14,232 nucleotides of DNA, taken from assembly GCA_964414185.1 (NCBI GenBank), contig CAYPVK010000017.1, forward strand, positions 1 to 14,232, written 5' to 3'. Source of the DNA: UBA7488 sp964414185 (GTDB taxonomy: Bacteria > Pseudomonadota > Alphaproteobacteria > CAAHEQ01 > UBA3637). Shown piece after piece: positions 1-7,006 of this stretch. The notes under the pieces were generated by a model, which was not told the DNA's origin, did no database searches, and saw nothing but the letters and a program-made list of their open reading frames with translations. Position numbers and translations under genes: made by a program. The stretch's first letter is position 1; each line of letters begins with the position of its first letter.

Positions 1-70
1 ATTGTTTTTTATGTTTTTTAAATTAAAATTTAATTTTTGTCAAGCAATTAAATTTTCGTCGTCTTTATGC

Positions 71-100
71 TTGACGCCGTTGTGAAAAAAACGGTATATT
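71..100 (+). promoter_or_regulatory. Sigma-70-type promoter for the HAD/PEBP operon
   Basis: A TTGACG -35 box (71-76) and a TATATT -10 box (95-100) are separated by 18 bases. Transcription would start near 107, leaving a leader of only about 17 bases that is mostly ribosome binding site. The sequence upstream (1-60) is very AT-rich, including an 8-bp inverted repeat at 20-36, and could act as an UP-like element. This is a consensus match by eye. Confidence 0.65.
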
Positions 101-123
101 AGACCCGTAAAAGGAGACTTTAT

Positions 124-963
124 ATGAAAACACGCATCCCCATGGCAATTTGTTATGATTTCGACGGTACGTTGGCGTCGGGCAGCATGCAGGAATACGG
201 TTTTATCAAAAAGCTGAATATCGCACCTCAGGATTTTTGGGCCGAAGCCAATCAAATGGCAAAAAAACAAAATGCCGACGAAATTTTGGCTTATATGAAA
301 TTAATGAAGGATTATTCGTTGAAAAAAGGGCTGCCTTTTACACGCAGCGAAATCCAAGCTTACGGGGCGCGCGTGCCGTTATTCCCCGGAGTGGAAACAT
401 GGTTTGAACGCATTAATGCGTATGCTGCATCCAAAGGGGTAAATTTGCAACATTACATTATTTCTTCCGGATTAAAAGAAATGATTGAAGGCACCGAAAT
501 TTGCAAATATTTTGCCGAAGTTTACGCTTCAACTTTTATGTATGATGAAAAAGGAGAAGCCGTTTGGCCGGCCGTTGCGCTTAATTATACCAGTAAGACA
601 CAATTTTTGTTTCGTGTGAACAAAGGATGTCCCGATATTAATGACAACGTGACGATAAATGCGCCAATGAAAGAAGAGGACAAACCCGTCCCGTTCCCGC
701 ATATGATTTATATCGGTGACGGCGATACGGATGTTCCGTGCATGAAGTTGATTAAAGGGTGGGGCGGCCATTCCATTTCGGTGTATCAGGAAAATTGCCC
801 CGTTTCGGCTGATAAAGCTGTCAAATTGGTGGCTCAGGGCCGTGCCGATATCGCGGCGGCGGCCGATTACAATGAAGGCACGTCTTTGGATGTTTTTGTT
901 AAGGCGGTCATTGAAAAGGTTGCCAGCGCCGCCAAAGTGACACAATTAAAAAAAGGATGTTGA
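124..963 (+). CDS. HAD-superfamily phosphatase (phosphoserine phosphatase-like)
   Basis: This 279-residue soluble protein is a HAD-type hydrolase that probably removes phosphate from a small molecule. Motif I is DFDGT at residues 12-16, with D12 as the predicted nucleophile and D14 as the acid/base. Motif II is the serine pair in YIISSG (111-116), and motif IV is GDGDTD at 198-203, which would bind magnesium. A lysine near 158-167 could supply motif III. Residues of about 20-85 between motif I and motif II look like a small helical C1 cap. The start is supported by an AAGGAG ribosome site 8 bases upstream and by the promoter just before it. No signal peptide or membrane segment is seen. It is followed 63 bases later by the PEBP gene in the same direction, probably in one transcript. 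The substrate cannot be read from sequence. Class assignment is firm; the phosphoserine phosphatase link is only a fold-level resemblance. Confidence 0.88.
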   Translation: MKTRIPMAICYDFDGTLASGSMQEYGFIKKLNIAPQDFWAEANQMAKKQNADEILAYMKLMKDYSLKKGLPFTRSEIQAYGARVPLFPGVETWFERINAYAASKGVNLQHYIISSGLKEMIEGTEICKYFAEVYASTFMYDEKGEAVWPAVALNYTSKTQFLFRVNKGCPDINDNVTINAPMKEEDKPVPFPHMIYIGDGDTDVPCMKLIKGWGGHSISVYQENCPVSADKAVKLVAQGRADIAAAADYNEGTSLDVFVKAVIEKVASAAKVTQLKKGC

Positions 964-1026
964 AAAGACATTTATGCTTTCGGACCGGCGAATTTTTGAA
1001 GGCTTGGAGCAAAAGCCGGAGGGGAT

Positions 1027-1587
1027 ATGAATAAATTTATTATTTTAACGTGGGTGTTGTTTATGAGTACGATTGCATCAGCCGCTATGACGGTTACAAG
1101 CGACGGCATTAAAGACGGCGTAATTGAAGATAAGTACGGCGCAAAAGGGGATTCTTTTATTGAAGGGATGCCGAATTATTCGTTGCCGGTTTCCATCCAT
1201 AATGCGCCCAAAGGTACCAAATCGTTCGCTTTGGTTTTGCAGGATAAGGATTCTTATCCGGTGGCGGGCTTTGTTTGGATTCATTGGGCGGCGGCAAATA
1301 TTACGCGTGCCGAATTAAAAGAAAACGAATCGTTTTTCGCCAAGGATTTTGTGCAAGGGACAAACAGTTGGTCGTCGCCGTTGTTGCCAAAACCGTTAAG
1401 CCGTTTAAAAGCAGCCGTCTACGGCGGTATGGCGCCGCCGAATGTGCCTCATACGTATGAATTGACCGTGTATGCCTTGGATACGTTGTTGCCGCTTGAA
1501 ACAGGGTTTTATTTAAACGAATTGTTCCATGCAATGGACGGGCATATTTTGGGGCAGGCAACGCTTAAAGGTCGTTACGATAATTAA
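1027..1587 (+). CDS. Exported YbhB/YbcL-family (PEBP-like) protein
   Basis: This 186-residue protein belongs to the phosphatidylethanolamine-binding protein family (bacterial YbhB/YbcL, also called Raf-kinase-inhibitor-like). Family landmarks are in order: DKD at 73-75 (usually DPD), HW at 86-87, YGGMAPP at 132-138, PHTYELTVYAL near 141-151, and the C-terminal MDGHILGQATL near 170-180. These line the small anion/ligand pocket of the fold; the bacterial ligand is generally unknown. An N-terminal hydrophobic segment ending in ASAA (residues 17-20) looks like a cleavable signal peptide, so the protein is probably periplasmic. The start is backed by a strong GGAGGGG ribosome site at 1018-1024. 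It lies 63 bases after the HAD gene with no promoter seen between, so co-transcription is likely. The proline of the DPD motif is replaced by lysine, a mild deviation. Confidence 0.88.
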   Translation: MNKFIILTWVLFMSTIASAAMTVTSDGIKDGVIEDKYGAKGDSFIEGMPNYSLPVSIHNAPKGTKSFALVLQDKDSYPVAGFVWIHWAAANITRAELKENESFFAKDFVQGTNSWSSPLLPKPLSRLKAAVYGGMAPPNVPHTYELTVYALDTLLPLETGFYLNELFHAMDGHILGQATLKGRYDN

Positions 1588-1609
1588 AAAGCGACCTTTA
1601 ACAATTTTT
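1565..1609 (+). terminator. Hairpin terminator of the HAD/PEBP operon
   Basis: TTAAAGGTCG (1565-1574) pairs perfectly with CGACCTTTAA (1592-1601) across a 17-base loop. A run of five T follows at 1605-1609. The left arm is inside the last codons of the PEBP gene, so the stop codon sits in the loop. The convergent minus-strand gene ends at 1608, and no T-run serves that direction. Confidence 0.6.
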
Positions 1610-2855
1610 ATCCGTCGGAATCATTGTCGACAAAATCTTTTAATTCAAAGATGCGGTCCGGTTTGACCAGCCGGTATTTCGTCAGAAATTTTAAATAGTG
1701 GTCGTTGTTTGACCTTTTGACATAAGCCAACACATCATCGGCCGTTAAGGAATAAAACAATGATGAGCCGAACCCCGCGGTCAGTGTCGGTTTGCAATCG
1801 GCCAAAATTAAAATTTCAAACGGTATTTGTGCGGGTATTTCAATCATATCGGGAAATAAGGCGTTCAATTCTTCCGTAAAATGTTTTGCATTTAAACTCG
1901 GGTGCGATTTGTAAAACCATTGATAGGGCTTATCCCCCGTTAACTTTTTTAATTTCCCTGTTTTCAATGCCGCCAGCAAATTCAATTCCGCCCGTTCGCG
2001 TTTTGTATTTCCGAATGTAAATCCGAATGTATATAACACGGTCGGTTTGTTATGCAATAAAGGATAAAATTTATCATAATCGAAACCCGCCAATTTATAA
2101 ACCGTTTGTTTTTGTTCATCGGTCATGGTTTTGCGCAATTTGTCAAAATCCACTTGTTCAATGCAAGCGTCTTTCCACCAATCGTTTAAAAGTTTTAATT
2201 GAGACTCTTTCCCCCTTTTATCCGCATGCATCAAATGGTAGGTTGCCGGGTACAGTTTATGAATGCTGACGGAAAAAACGGTTTCCCATGGAATTTTCCC
2301 CGCATAAGCGTCTGATACTTTTTTTAAATCGTCACTTGAATACGGTTGATTTTTGTTCATATAAATTTGCGGCCGTTTGAAAAATTCGCCGTATCCGTCT
2401 TCAAACAAATGAATGTGGGCGATGTTTTCTTGCGGCAAAATTTTTAAAAAAGGCCCCAATGTAATGTTTTGATGTGTTAAATTGACATAAAATACAAACC
2501 GTGTTTCGGGATTTTTCAAATAAATTTGCAATACGTGTCGAAGAACTTTTTGCGTAGATAATCCGTAAAAGCCTTCTTTGTTGTATATAGTTATTTCTTC
2601 GGCATTGTATTGTTTCAAATCAATGACATCTTTGCGATTCGGGAAACGATGCCACGCAATGAGTTTTCGTGCCGATTTGGGCAACTTTGCAAATTCGACC
2701 ATTTCGCTTAAAGCCGGGTTGGTCGCATACGGTTCAAAAAAGACATATACCGTTTGATTACACTTTGTGATATATTCATACAGGTAACAAAAACCCCTCT
2801 GAAGGACAATGCTCGATAAAAAACACAAAACCAATAAAAGGACAAATTTTTTCAT
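1608..2855 (-). CDS. GT80-family sialyltransferase-like glycosyltransferase, membrane-anchored or secreted
   Basis: This 415-residue protein aligns by eye (from memory) with Pasteurella PmST1, Photobacterium and related GT80 enzymes, which move sialic acid from CMP-Neu5Ac to galactosides. Matching blocks are HRF (69-71), NLTH (125-128), FEDG (151-154) with D153 at the catalytic-base position, YKSHP (315-319) with H318 at the catalytic-histidine position, PFEIL (345-349) with E347 at the ribose-binding position, and GSSLFYSL (363-370) with S364/S365 at the phosphate-binding pair. Spacing between these agrees with PmST1. The acceptor-side tryptophan of PmST1 appears to be phenylalanine (about F281). 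Residues 4-18 form a hydrophobic signal or anchor without a clear lipobox. The ribosome site is weak, but a good promoter ends about 24 bases before this start. No CMP-sialate synthesis genes are in the window. The role is inferred to be surface-glycan capping; donor and acceptor are unproven. Confidence 0.8.
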   Translation of the reverse strand: MKKFVLLLVLCFLSSIVLQRGFCYLYEYITKCNQTVYVFFEPYATNPALSEMVEFAKLPKSARKLIAWHRFPNRKDVIDLKQYNAEEITIYNKEGFYGLSTQKVLRHVLQIYLKNPETRFVFYVNLTHQNITLGPFLKILPQENIAHIHLFEDGYGEFFKRPQIYMNKNQPYSSDDLKKVSDAYAGKIPWETVFSVSIHKLYPATYHLMHADKRGKESQLKLLNDWWKDACIEQVDFDKLRKTMTDEQKQTVYKLAGFDYDKFYPLLHNKPTVLYTFGFTFGNTKRERAELNLLAALKTGKLKKLTGDKPYQWFYKSHPSLNAKHFTEELNALFPDMIEIPAQIPFEILILADCKPTLTAGFGSSLFYSLTADDVLAYVKRSNNDHYLKFLTKYRLVKPDRIFELKDFVDNDSDG

Positions 2856-2885
2856 AATGAATCCGTTAAAAAAATGGAATGAGTC

Positions 2886-2914
2886 ATTGTATAAAATTTA
2901 CGGCGTTATTGCAA
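2886..2914 (-). promoter_or_regulatory. Promoter for the GT80 gene
   Basis: Reading the minus strand, TTGCAA (2914-2909) and TACAAT (2891-2886) are exactly 17 bases apart. Transcription would begin near 2879, about 24 bases before the ATG at 2855, which supports that start despite its weak ribosome site. The spacing and both hexamers fit sigma-70. Confidence 0.6.
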
Positions 2915-3051
2915 CAAAGACATTTCGTTCGGCAGCATTTTTTTTCGCCGGTATATTTTTTGAGCAAGTAATATCGGCCCGAAACCCCGTTTAATTTACG
3001 CCGCTTTTTCGGATTATGCGATTATTAAATGCTTGTTTGTTCTTTTTTTTC

Positions 3052-3080
3052 TGGACTTTTTTGCGAAAATCCAATATAAT
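3052..3080 (+). promoter_or_regulatory. Promoter for typA
   Basis: A perfect TATAAT -10 box (3075-3080) follows a TGGACT -35 box (3052-3057) with a 17-base spacer. The start point would be near 3087, giving a leader of about 26 bases with AAGGA at 3102-3106 ahead of the typA ATG. It is divergent from the GT80 promoter about 140 bases away, without overlap. Confidence 0.7.
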
Positions 3081-3112
3081 GCGCCAAAAATCAAAAATGT
3101 TAAGGATATAAA

Positions 3113-4939
3113 ATGCAACAAAACATTCGCAATATTGCCATTATTGCACACGTAGACCATGGTAAAACCACTTTCGTAGACGCCTTTTTAAAACAAAGCG
3201 GCACATTCCGCGATAATCAAAACGTTGATACTTGCGTGATGGATTCGGGCGATTTGGAACGCGAACGCGGCATCACGATTTTCGCAAAATGTACGTCCGT
3301 CGATTGGAACGGTACGCGCATTAACATTGTCGACACGCCGGGGCACGCCGATTTCGGCGGTGAAGTCGAACGCATTTTATCGATGGTGGACGGCGTTATC
3401 GTATTGGTTGACGCGGCCGAAGGGCCTTTGCCGCAAACGAAATTCGTTGTCGGCAAAGCGTTGAAATTGGGATTGCGCCCGATTGTCGTGATTAATAAAA
3501 TTGACCGTTCCGACGCTCGTCCCGTCGAAGTCCACAACGAAGTGTTTGATTTATTCGCCAACTTGGGCGCGACCGAAGAACAATTGGACTTTCCGACTTT
3601 GTTCGCCAGCGGTCGCGAAGGGTGGGCCGTGCATGATTTAAGCCAAGAAAGAAAAGATATTTCTCCGCTGGTGGAAACGATTATTTCCCATGTGCCCGCT
3701 CCCGAATGTGATGAACACGGACCGTTTAAAATGTTGGTGACGACTTTGGAAGCCGACCCGTTCATGGGGCGCATTTTGACGGGGCGCATTTTGTCGGGGT
3801 CTTTAAAAACCAATCAAACGATTAAAGCGTTGTCAATGCACGGCGATACGGTCGAAACGGCACGCGCTTCAAAAATTTTGGCTTTCCGCGGATTAAAACG
3901 TCAACCGATTGAAGAAGGGTTGGCGGGCGATATTGTCAGCATCGCGGGCTTTGCAAAAGCGACCGTTGCCGATACGTTATGTGATTCATCCGTTGCTGAC
4001 CCCATTCCCGCATTGCCGATTGACCCGCCGACCTTGGCCATGACATTTTCGATTAATACGTCGCCTTTGGCGGGCAAGGAAGGTGATAAAGTCACATCTC
4101 GCATGATTTGGGACCGTTTGCAAAAAGAAGCCGAAGGCAACATTGCACTTAAAATTTCCCGTACCGATACGACCGATGCGTTTGAAGTGGCGGGCCGCGG
4201 CGAATTGCAGCTCGGCATTTTGATTGAAACGATGCGTCGCGAAGGGTTTGAATTGTCCGTTTCCCGTCCGCGCGTTGTTTATAAGCAAGATGAACGCGGC
4301 AATGTTTTGGAACCGATTGAAGAAGTGACTGTTGACGTGGATGAAGAATATACGGGCGTTGTGGTTGAAAAATTATCTATGCGCAAAGCCGAACTGACCG
4401 AAATGATACCGGGCGGCGGTGGCAAATCGCGCTTAATTTTCATGGCACCGTCCCGCGGGTTAATCGGGTATCAAAGCGAATTTTTAACCGATACGTGCGG
4501 TACGGGCGTTTTAAACCGTATTTTCAGCTCTTACGCCCCTTATAAAGGCCATATCACGGGTCGCCGCAACGGCGTGTTGATTTCAACCGAAGCGGGGAAA
4601 GCCGTCCCGTACGCTTTGTGGAAAATTCAAGAACGCGGGCCGTTGTTCATTCCCGCGGGCGTAGATGTTTACGCCGGCATGATTATCGGTGCCAATGCCA
4701 AATCGGGCGATATTGAAGTCAACCCGATTAAAGGTAAACAACTCACCAATATGCGCGCCGCCGGCAAAGACGAAGCCGTCGCCCTTTATCCGCCCGTCCA
4801 AATGTCCTTGGAAGCGGCATTGGCCTATATCGAAGATGATGAGCTTGTTGAAATCACCCCCAAGAACATTCGTTTACGTAAGGCGTTGTTGGATAGTAAT
4901 GACCGTCGCAAAGCCGAACGGGCTAAAAAAGACCTTTAA
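3113..4939 (+). CDS. typA: Translational GTPase TypA/BipA
   Basis: This 608-residue protein is a ribosome-binding GTPase of the EF-G/LepA class, which in other bacteria acts in ribosome assembly and in growth at low temperature and under stress. The GTPase motifs are intact: G1 AHVDHGKT (12-19), G2 threonine in ERGIT (51-55), G3 DTPGH (74-78) with the catalytic histidine H78, and G4 NKID (128-131). Domain II, an EF-G-like domain near residues 390-480, and the BipA-specific C-terminal domain with YAPYKGHITGRRNG (about 476-489) follow in the usual order. Full length is normal for the family (about 600-610). The start is supported by AAGGA with a 6-base spacing and a clear promoter. The gene is monocistronic by context: its own promoter precedes it and a structured terminator overlaps its stop. 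The assignment is essentially certain. Confidence 0.97.
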   Translation: MQQNIRNIAIIAHVDHGKTTFVDAFLKQSGTFRDNQNVDTCVMDSGDLERERGITIFAKCTSVDWNGTRINIVDTPGHADFGGEVERILSMVDGVIVLVDAAEGPLPQTKFVVGKALKLGLRPIVVINKIDRSDARPVEVHNEVFDLFANLGATEEQLDFPTLFASGREGWAVHDLSQERKDISPLVETIISHVPAPECDEHGPFKMLVTTLEADPFMGRILTGRILSGSLKTNQTIKALSMHGDTVETARASKILAFRGLKRQPIEEGLAGDIVSIAGFAKATVADTLCDSSVADPIPALPIDPPTLAMTFSINTSPLAGKEGDKVTSRMIWDRLQKEAEGNIALKISRTDTTDAFEVAGRGELQLGILIETMRREGFELSVSRPRVVYKQDERGNVLEPIEEVTVDVDEEYTGVVVEKLSMRKAELTEMIPGGGGKSRLIFMAPSRGLIGYQSEFLTDTCGTGVLNRIFSSYAPYKGHITGRRNGVLISTEAGKAVPYALWKIQERGPLFIPAGVDVYAGMIIGANAKSGDIEVNPIKGKQLTNMRAAGKDEAVALYPPVQMSLEAALAYIEDDELVEITPKNIRLRKALLDSNDRRKAERAKKDL

Positions 4940-5033
4940 TGTGTAATTATCGTCGGGATTGTTTCACTTGTGTACTTGCGTGTACACGGCGTTTACAATC
5001 CCTTGATTCTTAGCGTATTAAAGGTCTTCTTTT
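4929..5033 (+). terminator. Nested inverted repeat and terminator after typA
   Basis: AAGACCTTTAAT (4929-4940, covering the typA stop codon) pairs perfectly with ATTAAAGGTCTT (5017-5028). Inside it, GGGATTGT (4955-4962) pairs with ACAATCCC (4995-5002), and inside that GTGTAC (4970-4975) pairs with GTACAC (4982-4987). The result would be one long, interrupted hairpin of three concentric stems followed by TTCTTTT. It most simply ends typA transcription, but it is much larger than a normal intrinsic terminator and could also be a stable 3'-end RNA. Confidence 0.5.
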
Positions 5034-5241
5034 AGGGCTTATGTGTTTGCGGCGATTATGGAAAGGGTGTGGAAGATTTTTGTTTTTTCCGTTTGCCCGT
5101 TATCGTGAATGTTTCATGTTCAATGCGATTATTTTTGTAGCGATAAAACAGTTGTTTTTTGCGCTTAAAAAAGCTATAGTTTGTTTGAATGTATGCGGGC
5201 ATTTTTTTTGTCCGATTACATTTGGAAACGGAAGATTGAAA
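4940..5241 (+). other. Non-coding gap between typA and ampG
   Basis: The 302 bases hold the nested inverted repeat (to 5033) and the ampG promoter (5152-5180). The reading frame that runs in from 5041 is not credited as coding: it starts upstream of the promoter, is rich in Cys and Phe, and resembles no AmpG N-terminus. I see nothing else between 5034 and 5151. Confidence 0.6.
5152..5180 (+). promoter_or_regulatory. Promoter for ampG and the 145-residue gene
   Basis: TTGTTT (5152-5157) and TATAGT (5175-5180) are 17 bases apart, with a predicted start near 5187. This lies downstream of the first in-frame ATG at 5041, so it helps to decide that translation begins at 5242. Confidence 0.55.
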
Positions 5242-6555
5242 ATGTACAGTTGGTCAAAAGCTTTAAAAGCATATGCCGAACCCAAAATATTCATATTTTT
5301 GTTTTTGGGGTTTTCGTGCGGGTTGCCGTATAATTTGTTGGGATACAGTTTATCGTTGTGGTTGAAAGACACGGGATTCGCATTGTCGGTTGTCGGGTTG
5401 TTCAGCTTGGTATTTGTCCCGTACAGTTTAAAATTTTTATGGGCGCCGTTTGTCGACCGTGTCCGATTGCCGTATTTATCCCGGAAATTCGGTCAAAAAA
5501 AAGCGTGGGCATTCGTGTTCCAAATCGGCTTGGTGTGCAGCATTTTCGCACTCGGTTTTTTTGCGCCCGATAAAAATACCTGGACGATTTCCTGGGAATT
5601 TACCGATGCCAAAACGGGCTTGGCGCAAACGGCGTTTATTCCGCTTCAAACGTATTTGTTCGCTTTGTTGACGGCATTTTTTGCCTGTTCGCAAGATATT
5701 GTCGTCGATGCGCTGAGGATTGATACATTGGCAAAAGAAGAACTCGGCGAAGGGGCGGGGGCTTATCAGTTCGGCTATCGCATGGGATTGTTATTGTCCG
5801 GCGCGGGTGTTGTCGCATTGTCGGCGTATATTTCTTGGAGCTTGGCTTATTTTTTAATCGGCTGTTTTGTGATAACGGGATTCGTCAGCATTTTTTTCGT
5901 GCGCGAATCCGATGTTTTGCCGCCGCAAAAATCGACGCATTTGTTGCATGACATGATTGTAACGCCGTTTGCCGATTTTATGAAAAAAAACGGGTGGTTT
6001 TTGATTTTGATTTTTATCGTTTTGTATAAATTATGCAATGCGGTTTTGGGGCGGATGGCGTTGCCGTTTTATGCCGATATCGGTTTTTCGAAAGAACAAA
6101 TCGCGCTTGTTTCGGGCGCGTTCGGCCCTTGGATTACAATGGCGGGGATACCCGTCGGCGGCGTTCTTGTCATGCGCTACGGCATTTTAAAATCCTTATT
6201 CGGATTGGGATTCGTCGAAATTTTTACGTCGTTTGCGTTTGCGGGGCTGGCTTTGCTGGGCGCCGATATGCCCGCCTTTTTTTGCGTTATCGTTTTTGAC
6301 AATATCGTCGGCGGCATGGGCGGCGCGGTGTTCGTGGCTTATTTGTCATCATTATGTTCGCGCGCTTATTCGGCAACACAATATGCCTTACTGACCAGCT
6401 TAATGGCGGTGGCAAGTTCCGTTGTTGCTTCATACAGCGGGTTTTGGGCCGAAGATATGGGATGGCCCGTATTTTTCGTTTTCACGGGAGCATTGATGAT
6501 ACCTGCGTTGGGGTTGTTATGGTACTTGATGCGTCGGGAAAAAAAGGAGGTTTAA
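5242..6555 (+). CDS. ampG: AmpG-type muropeptide permease (MFS)
   Basis: This 437-residue inner-membrane major-facilitator protein probably imports GlcNAc-anhydroMurNAc peptides for cell-wall recycling. In bacteria with inducible AmpC this traffic also controls beta-lactamase. AmpG signatures by eye: GLPYNLLGYSLSLW (27-40), the FSLVF...KFLWAPFVDRV loop (54-74), SQDIVVDALRID (150-161) with the conserved acidic residues, GYRMGLLLSG (178-187), and the later LYKL and FDNIVGGMGGAVFVAYL segments. About twelve helices are expected. It is shorter than E. coli AmpG (491 residues), lacking the two extra C-terminal helices, and carries an insertion around residues 108-130. I chose the ATG at 5242 (GGAAG at 5230-5234, promoter at 5152-5180) over the ATG at 5041, whose 67 extra residues match nothing. 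The next gene abuts the stop codon. Confidence 0.88.
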   Translation: MYSWSKALKAYAEPKIFIFLFLGFSCGLPYNLLGYSLSLWLKDTGFALSVVGLFSLVFVPYSLKFLWAPFVDRVRLPYLSRKFGQKKAWAFVFQIGLVCSIFALGFFAPDKNTWTISWEFTDAKTGLAQTAFIPLQTYLFALLTAFFACSQDIVVDALRIDTLAKEELGEGAGAYQFGYRMGLLLSGAGVVALSAYISWSLAYFLIGCFVITGFVSIFFVRESDVLPPQKSTHLLHDMIVTPFADFMKKNGWFLILIFIVLYKLCNAVLGRMALPFYADIGFSKEQIALVSGAFGPWITMAGIPVGGVLVMRYGILKSLFGLGFVEIFTSFAFAGLALLGADMPAFFCVIVFDNIVGGMGGAVFVAYLSSLCSRAYSATQYALLTSLMAVASSVVASYSGFWAEDMGWPVFFVFTGALMIPALGLLWYLMRREKKEV

Positions 6556-6993
6556 ATGTCGGTTTATTTTAATCCCGAAACATTGGAAGGCGTTTCATAT
6601 GTTTTATATATTCATCCGAATACCGGTGAAAAAAGCGTTTCTTCTTGGCCGGCGGACGGGCAAAGGACACATCGGCGGTTTTTGGAAAAGTATCCCGATG
6701 TTCGTGTTTTGTCCATGGGTACCATGGGTTATAACGCCAAAGAGGATATATGGTTGCCTTTTTTTGAAAACGGATGCGACAGGGTTCGTACGGAAGATGA
6801 GCGGTTGGCCGAAATAGCTTTTGCGGCCGATGTTTTGCATCGGCGGTATGACGGCGATGCCGCATTAAAATCGCAATTGGGGCGCAAGTTTGAAGAAAAA
6901 ATAAAATCGTATGAAAAATCGTTGACGGACCGTAAGTTGCCGCGCCATATTATCAATCAAAAAATTAAAGAACAACGAACTCGGTTTGAATGA
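6556..6993 (+). CDS. Uncharacterised 145-residue protein coupled to ampG
   Basis: I do not recognise this family. The ATG follows the ampG stop codon with no gap (TAA then ATG), and a perfect AAGGAGG ribosome site lies at 6543-6549 within the last ampG codons, so the two are almost certainly translated together. The protein is soluble, with no signal peptide or membrane segment. The N-terminal half (to about residue 75) contains aromatic and Gly/Pro-rich stretches such as YVLYIHPNTGEKS and LSMGTMGYN and looks like a small beta-rich domain. Residues of about 80-145 are charged and predicted helical, ending in a Lys/Arg/Glu-rich, possibly coiled-coil tail. By context it may act in peptidoglycan recycling or envelope upkeep, but nothing in the sequence shows an active site. 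Coding status is well supported by the ribosome site and by codon use like its neighbours. Confidence 0.8.
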   Translation: MSVYFNPETLEGVSYVLYIHPNTGEKSVSSWPADGQRTHRRFLEKYPDVRVLSMGTMGYNAKEDIWLPFFENGCDRVRTEDERLAEIAFAADVLHRRYDGDAALKSQLGRKFEEKIKSYEKSLTDRKLPRHIINQKIKEQRTRFE

Positions 6994-7006
6994 TATTTTC
7001 CCCTTT

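Noticed and set aside
18..51. TTAA-spaced motifs resembling CtrA sites upstream of the HAD gene
   Set aside because: Spacings are not the required 7 bases (8 seen) and the stretch is so AT-rich that TTAA recurs by chance.
2809..2994. Small plus-strand reading frame between the GT80 gene and typA
   Set aside because: It overlaps the GT80 start and promoter, has no ribosome site at either possible ATG, and resembles no protein; it is probably chance.
5041..5241. Sixty-seven-residue extension of AmpG from an earlier ATG
   Set aside because: It starts upstream of the likely promoter at 5152-5180, overlaps the end of the gap after the typA terminator, and its Cys/Phe-rich sequence is unlike any AmpG N-terminus.
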